Assembly: GCF_021325795.1 (NCBI RefSeq)
Contig: NZ_JAHPZX010000001.1
Coordinates: 992,001 to 1,056,000 of the forward strand
DNA: 64,000 nt
Reading direction: 5' to 3'
Source: Bordetella sp. LUAb4
GTDB taxonomy: Bacteria; Pseudomonadota; Gammaproteobacteria; Burkholderiales; Burkholderiaceae_B
The translations under genes and the position numbers were made by a program. The notes under the pieces were generated by a model. That model saw only the letters and a program-made list of their open reading frames with translations. It did not search any database and was not told where the DNA came from. The first letter of the stretch is position 1. Every line of letters begins with the position of its first letter. Shown here one piece after another: positions 62,284 to 64,000 of the stretch.

Positions 62284-63573
62284 ATGTCCGCTGCACGCCC
62301 TCCTGTCCCGACCCTTGTCCTGCTCATCGTGGCCCTGCTGCTGGTGCTGTGCGGCGCCACCCTGGCGCATGGCAGCGGCGCGCCGCCGACCTGCGTCGAC
62401 GATACGCAAGTCATGCCCGCAACGATCGCCGAACCCATGGCCGCGGCCGAGGTCCAGGCCACACCAGCCATGCCCCGCCTGCACAAGCAGATGGCCAATG
62501 GTTATAAGGACGTGCCGATTTCGCCCCGGCGCCGGCCCGATGGCGGCAAATGGCGTATCGGCTATGTGGCCAGCGGCGTGCACCCCAACTACCAACGCAC
62601 CATGCGTGTCATCGTCGACGGCCTGCAAGCGCTGGGCTGGCTGCGCATCGCGCCTATCCCTGAAGGCTTGACCGATGGCGAGATCTGGCGGTTCATCGCG
62701 GCCAATACCCGCAGCGATGTGCTGGAATTTGTCGGCGATGGCTGCTGGATCGCCGGTAATTTCGACAACGACCGCCGGCCCGCCATGCGGCAAGCCATCG
62801 CGTATCGCCTGCGCGAGCAGCACGATATCGATCTGGTCATCGCCATGGGGACCCTGGCGGGCCAGGACATGATGGCGTTGGGCGCGCCGGTGCCCACCAT
62901 CGTCGCGTCGACCAGCGACGCCATTGCGGCGAACATCGTCAAGAACGCCAAGGACAGCGGCCTGGAAAATCTGTTCGTGCACACCTACCCCGAACGCTAT
63001 GCGCGCCAATTACGGCTGTTCCACGACACGGTGCCGTTCAAGACCCTGGGCCTGGTCTATGAGAACACGCGGGAAGGCCGGGTTTTCAGCGCGGTGGATG
63101 CCATCGAGCGCCTGGCCAGCGAGCTCGGTTTCACCCTGGTGCGCTGCGATGCCCGGGCCCAGGGGCTGGATCCCGATACGGTCACGAACAACGTGGTGGC
63201 CTGCTATCGGGAGGTCAGCGCCCAGGTCGACGCGGTCTATGTCACCACGCATATCGGTATCACGCCCCTGAATGTCGGACGCGTGGCGCAGGTGCTGCGG
63301 GAAGCCAAGGTGCCGAGTTTTTCCATGCACGGGGCGGAAGATGTGCGTAACGGCATCTTGATGAGCCTGGCGCAATCGGACCATACGGCCCTGGGATTGT
63401 TCTTCGCGGAAGCGATCGCGCGGGTATTCAACGGCGCCAAGCCACGGCAGTTGCGGCAGATCTGGCGTGATCCCGCCACGATCGCGTTGAACCTGGAAAC
63501 CGCCCGAGTGATCGGCTTCGATCCGCCCGTGGACGTCCTGCTGGCGGCCGATGAGGTGTATGAAACGCGTTGA
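62284..63573 (+). CDS. ABC-type periplasmic binding protein (PF04392-like)
   Basis: A 429-residue protein with a signal peptide (LVLLIVALLLVLCGATLAHG) and a type I periplasmic binding fold: WRIGYVASGVHPNYQRTMRV, DLVIAMGTLAGQDMMALGAP, TIVASTSDAIAANIVKNAKD and VYVTTHIGITPLNVGRVAQV. It fits the ABC_sub_bind family (TrpX-like). No ABC ATPase or permease is adjacent. As it follows the SpoIIE sensor phosphatase, it may present a ligand to that sensor's periplasmic domain; this is inference. It lacks a Shine-Dalgarno sequence; a C7 tract (62272-62278) lies five bases before the ATG. Confidence 0.85.
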   Translation: MSAARPPVPTLVLLIVALLLVLCGATLAHGSGAPPTCVDDTQVMPATIAEPMAAAEVQATPAMPRLHKQMANGYKDVPISPRRRPDGGKWRIGYVASGVHPNYQRTMRVIVDGLQALGWLRIAPIPEGLTDGEIWRFIAANTRSDVLEFVGDGCWIAGNFDNDRRPAMRQAIAYRLREQHDIDLVIAMGTLAGQDMMALGAPVPTIVASTSDAIAANIVKNAKDSGLENLFVHTYPERYARQLRLFHDTVPFKTLGLVYENTREGRVFSAVDAIERLASELGFTLVRCDARAQGLDPDTVTNNVVACYREVSAQVDAVYVTTHIGITPLNVGRVAQVLREAKVPSFSMHGAEDVRNGILMSLAQSDHTALGLFFAEAIARVFNGAKPRQLRQIWRDPATIALNLETARVIGFDPPVDVLLAADEVYETR

Positions 63574-63716
63574 CCAAAGGAGCAACCCGCCGATTTGCTT
63601 GAACCAGGCGGCCCATCGCCGACGCGGTCCATGCGTCCGGCCGCAGCGACCGGCACGCCCAGCACCGCCGTTAGCCATAAAATCGGAATAATCGAAGCTC
63701 CCCATCGGCTTTCCAG

Positions 63717-64000
63717 ATGAATCTCTCCACCCGGCAGTTGCGCGCCTTCGTGGCCGCCGCCGACCACGGCAATTTCACGCGGGCAGCAGCAGACATCGGC
63801 TTATCGCAGCCTGCCTTCAGCGCCTTGGTCAAATCGCTGGAAGAAGAACTCGGCGCCCAGCTGTTCGTGCGCAATACGCGCAACGTGTCGCTGACGCCGT
63901 TCGGCCGCCTGTTCGAAGCCTTCGCGCGCCGCACGCTGTTCGAGACCGACACCGCCTTGCGCGACCTGCGCGACTACGCCACCGGCCGCGTCGGCAAGGT
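63717..64000 (+). CDS. LysR-type regulator (N-terminal part only)
   Basis: The first 94 residues of a LysR-family transcription factor, cut by the window edge: MNLSTRQLRAFVAAADHGNF, TRAAADIGLSQPAFSALVKS and LGAQLFVRNTRNVSLTPFGR form the winged helix-turn-helix. Ligand and target unknown. It is on the same strand as the preceding binding-protein gene, 143 bases away. Confidence 0.92.
   Translation, partial: MNLSTRQLRAFVAAADHGNFTRAAADIGLSQPAFSALVKSLEEELGAQLFVRNTRNVSLTPFGRLFEAFARRTLFETDTALRDLRDYATGRVGK

Overview
The window looks like a chromosome segment of a high-GC betaproteobacterium of the Alcaligenaceae (Bordetella/Achromobacter group). The basis is family recognition, not a database search: a Bug-type tricarboxylate-transporter binding protein, the aapJQMP operon, DUF3460-scpA-panC, metX-metW-ampG, mreBCD-mrdAB facing gatCAB, and a GshA of the gamma/beta-proteobacterial type. 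Most of the window is core genes, with accessory genes set between them. I saw no tRNA, rRNA, insertion sequence, phage or CRISPR array.

Layout. 1-4438: mdtAB multidrug efflux, with mdtB cut by the window edge. 4714-7088: zapD, coaE, pilD. 7273-8364: an NlpE-like lipoprotein facing a tiny LuxR-type regulator. 8579-10555: DUF3460-scpA-panC. 10760-15199: a tightly overlapping run of two DHA2-type MFS exporters with glycerol kinase between them. 15524-19981: accessory small proteins of unknown function, interrupted by a Bug-type binding protein. 20015-24251: aapJQMP amino-acid ABC transporter. 24412-26141: ftsEX. 26360-27007: an orphan cheD. 27140-30865: fused indolepyruvate ferredoxin oxidoreductase. 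31206-36798: three unknown, mutually related proteins on either side of mutY. 36865-43083: mreBCD-mrdAB for rod shape. 43378-46688: gatCAB. 46836-48534: pyrE and an xth-type exonuclease. 48583-50948: a YjfB-like protein and two double-domain universal stress proteins. 51128-54414: metX-metW-ampG. 54730-57977: a LuxR-type protein, a lipoprotein, gshA, and a Blc-like lipocalin. 58030-63573: a partner-switching module (STAS antagonist, anti-sigma-type kinase, SpoIIE/PP2C phosphatase) with a divergent alanine-racemase-like enzyme and a periplasmic binding protein. 63717-64000: the start of a LysR regulator.

The most interesting signal is a candidate secreted-protein regulon. The proteins at 32126-33904 and 35497-36798 are paralogues over about 430 residues. 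The first carries an extra C-terminal domain that also makes up most of the protein at 31206-32102. A perfect HrpL-type promoter motif (GGAACC-N15-CCACTCA) stands 130 bases before the 35497 gene. A second perfect motif (GGAACC-N16-CCACATA) stands just before the racemase/SpoIIE/binding-protein operon. The neighbouring STAS and kinase genes are the kind of proteins that control the sigma factor BtrS of Bordetella type III secretion. I infer that the window carries effector-like genes and part of the switch that controls them. No secretion apparatus genes are present here.

Two genome habits also stand out. Several conserved proteins (MdtA, FtsE, IorAB, MutY, MrdA, MetX) carry low-complexity insertions or tails. 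Short imperfect tandem repeats sit at or just after several stop codons.
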